From Planctomycetota bacterium (GTDB lineage: Bacteria > Planctomycetota > SKW154): a stretch of DNA of 7,877 bases. The position numbers and the translations under genes were made by a program. Every line of letters starts with the position of its first letter. The stretch's first letter is position 1. The notes beneath the pieces are model-generated. The model was not told where the DNA came from and did no database searches. It was given only the letters and a program-made list of their open reading frames with translations. Positions 6,662 to 7,877 of the stretch are shown here, in pieces. The stretch lies in the NCBI GenBank assembly GCA_026418755.1, contig JAOAAR010000077.1, forward strand, positions 1-7,877. The letters are read 5' to 3'.

Positions 6662-6668
6662 CTCCTTT
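6662..6668 (-). promoter_or_regulatory. Ribosome binding site of the radical SAM gene
   Basis: The minus strand reads AAAGGAG seven bases before the ATG at 6654. A weak -35-like TTGACG lies further upstream (6710-6705), but no convincing -10 box is at the right distance, so I do not call the promoter. Confidence 0.65.
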
Positions 6669-6728
6669 CTCAAAGAGTGTAGTTTATCAGAAAAATCGTT
6701 CGTCAAGTATAAAAATGCTCCCAGAAAT

Positions 6729-6768
6729 CGGATTTTTGTAGTTACAACCCATTAAGGGTTCTAATCCG
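6729..6768. repeat. Nested inverted repeat in the divergent intergenic region
   Basis: An outer arm CGGATT (6729-6734) pairs with AATCCG (6763-6768), and an inner arm AACCC (6746-6750) pairs with GGGTT (6756-6760) around ATTAA. It lies between the divergent radical SAM and GT87-like genes. It could be a regulator binding site or a leader hairpin of either transcript. Short arms like these also occur by chance. Confidence 0.35.
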
Positions 6769-6819
6769 TTTTGAGATAGAAAAAGGGAGGACGGTGGATA
6801 TGATGATGGGAGTTGAGGC

Positions 6820-6824
6820 GGAGG
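6820..6824 (+). promoter_or_regulatory. Ribosome binding site favouring a TTG start for the GT87-like gene
   Basis: GGAGG at 6820-6824 is seven bases before the in-frame TTG at 6832 and 19 bases before the ATG at 6844. The spacing favours TTG as the start codon. Confidence 0.5.
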
Positions 6825-6831
6825 CGTAGTT

Positions 6832-7877
6832 TTGAAAAAAGAGATGTTAAATTTTGCCAATTCCAAAAGGAGGCTTTTGCTATACTTCCTCTTTGTGGTT
6901 TTTGTACTGGTTCTGAGCGTGAGGGGAGTGAGAGGGGCAGGGGCGTTCGGAGCCAAGCAGGTAAGAAACGATTTCGCGGTCTATTACACCGCCTCTTCCG
7001 CGCTGTTAGACGGGAGAAACCCGTATCTTGTAGAATCTCCAGAAGGAAGGAGATACTTATATCCACCACTATTTGTGCTTTTGTTTGCACCTGCCGCTGT
7101 TTGTGGTTTCGATGTAGCATTTCTCGTCTATCTTGCGGTTCAGTTACTCTCTCTGTTCGTTCTTTTACGAGTCTCTTTTCAACTATCAGAGCCTTCAAAA
7201 CGGTTCTTCTCAATTGATGAGAACCCTCTGATTCTGTTTGTTACGATTCTATTTTTGTGGAGGGCGTTCGATTCCGATTTTGCGAATGGGCAGATAAACA
7301 CACTTGTCGCAGCGTCAGCGATTCTTGGAGTTTTCCTTGCTTTGTTGAGAAGGAAGCATATAGCAGGAGGGCTGCTTCTTGCGCTTTCTGTTTCATTTAA
7401 ACTATACACCGCACCGCTTGCGCTTCTCTTTCTCAGGAAAGAGAGTCTGCGTGCGGTTTTATGGACAGTTTTAGGCGTCGGTCTCTTCATCATTGTGATT
7501 CCATCACTGTTTCTCGGCAGGGAGACAAACCTTGAGTATCTTGGCACATTCTACAACACACTTCTTGTTCATTATTCGGGAAGCAAAGCGCCATCGGTTT
7601 TTGAGGCGAGTGGGCAGTCGCTCTGGGGTGTATTTCAGAGGATTTTCACTAAAACGGACGCCTCTGCTCATTCCTCAGAACCTCTCTTCTTAAACATTAC
7701 CGATTTGCCGCCGTCTGTTGTCTGGTATGTTTATCTTACTTTTTCTCTCGCGATTTTGGTCTATCTTTTGGTGACTCAAAAAGGCAGAGGAGTTCCGATA
7801 GCGGTGGCTCTGTTCTGTTGCGCGGTTGTCCTGGTTGTACCGCTTGCGCGAAAGGCGTATTTTGTCCTTCTTACACC
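6832..7877 (+). CDS. Polytopic membrane glycosyltransferase, GT87 / DUF2029 family (C-terminus beyond window)
   Basis: The frame is open from 6832 to the window end, giving about 348 residues with no stop. The protein is very hydrophobic with many membrane helices, the first at residues 15-32 after a KKEMLNFANSKRR start. Family signatures in order are NDFAVYYTASSALLDGRNPY (46-65), with the acidic residue expected in the first extracytoplasmic loop of GT-C enzymes, then YLYPPLFVLLFAP (75-87), FANGQIN (150-156), SFKLYTAPLALLFL (188-201) and GQSLWGVFQRIF further on. GT87/DUF2029 proteins use polyprenyl-phosphate sugars to decorate lipids, glycans or proteins on the outer face of the membrane. 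The donor and acceptor here are not readable. TTG at 6832 is preferred over ATG at 6844 because of the ribosome site spacing. The gene is divergent from the radical SAM gene, which might hint at a shared envelope-lipid role, but this is inference. Confidence 0.85.
   Translation, partial: MKKEMLNFANSKRRLLLYFLFVVFVLVLSVRGVRGAGAFGAKQVRNDFAVYYTASSALLDGRNPYLVESPEGRRYLYPPLFVLLFAPAAVCGFDVAFLVYLAVQLLSLFVLLRVSFQLSEPSKRFFSIDENPLILFVTILFLWRAFDSDFANGQINTLVAASAILGVFLALLRRKHIAGGLLLALSVSFKLYTAPLALLFLRKESLRAVLWTVLGVGLFIIVIPSLFLGRETNLEYLGTFYNTLLVHYSGSKAPSVFEASGQSLWGVFQRIFTKTDASAHSSEPLFLNITDLPPSVVWYVYLTFSLAILVYLLVTQKGRGVPIAVALFCCAVVLVVPLARKAYFVLLT

Overview
The window looks like bacterial chromosome from an uncultured, probably Planctomycetota-like (or related PVC/deep-branching) lineage. 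Two genes point that way. One is a membrane-anchored coiled-coil protein starting MSVLAKVF with a KIDGQVLA...GV..G C-terminal domain. The other is an exported HEAT-repeat protein with a GDNPRGWKEWW segment. Both styles are, to my recollection, common in planctomycete genomes, so the assignment is an inference. Base composition is moderate and even. I see no mobile element, CRISPR array, tRNA or rRNA, and no gap over 300 bases without a gene.

Layout: (1) 2-232 (+), the C-terminal end of a membrane protein resembling apolipoprotein N-acyltransferase. (2) 306-1160 (+), a coiled-coil membrane protein with its own promoter-like sequence upstream and a terminator hairpin downstream. (3) 1241-1936 (+), a flavodoxin-fold FMN/iron-sulfur flavoprotein. 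(4) A hairpin at 1959-1995 between convergent genes. (5) 2017-3714 (-), a secreted HEAT-repeat, cysteine-rich protein whose reading frame is interrupted by one in-frame TGA at 2686-2688. (6) A divergent promoter region at 3715-3922. (7) 3923-5228 (+), a thiolase split by an artefact. (8) 5311-6654 (-), a cobalamin-binding radical SAM protein. (9) 6832 to the window end (+), a GT87/DUF2029-type polytopic glycosyltransferase, cut by the window edge.

Two points matter most to a reader. First, the thiolase 'frameshift' is not biological. Positions 4833-4863 are an exact 31-base piece of the Illumina Nextera (Tn5) read-2 transposase adapter, and removing it restores a single thiolase frame with all catalytic motifs. 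The contig is therefore faulty at that point, and a few codons of true sequence may be missing. Second, the TGA at 2686-2688 lies in frame inside a cysteine-rich stretch, with good coding sequence in the same frame on both sides. Selenocysteine, a nonsense mutation and a base-call error all remain possible. TGA is an ordinary stop elsewhere in the window, so genome-wide recoding is unlikely.

The genes do not form one obvious pathway. They alternate in strand, and most have their own regulatory or terminator signals. They cover envelope and lipoprotein biogenesis (Lnt-like, GT87-like, coiled-coil membrane protein), acyl-CoA metabolism (thiolase), redox chemistry (flavoprotein) and an uncharacterised B12 radical SAM enzyme.
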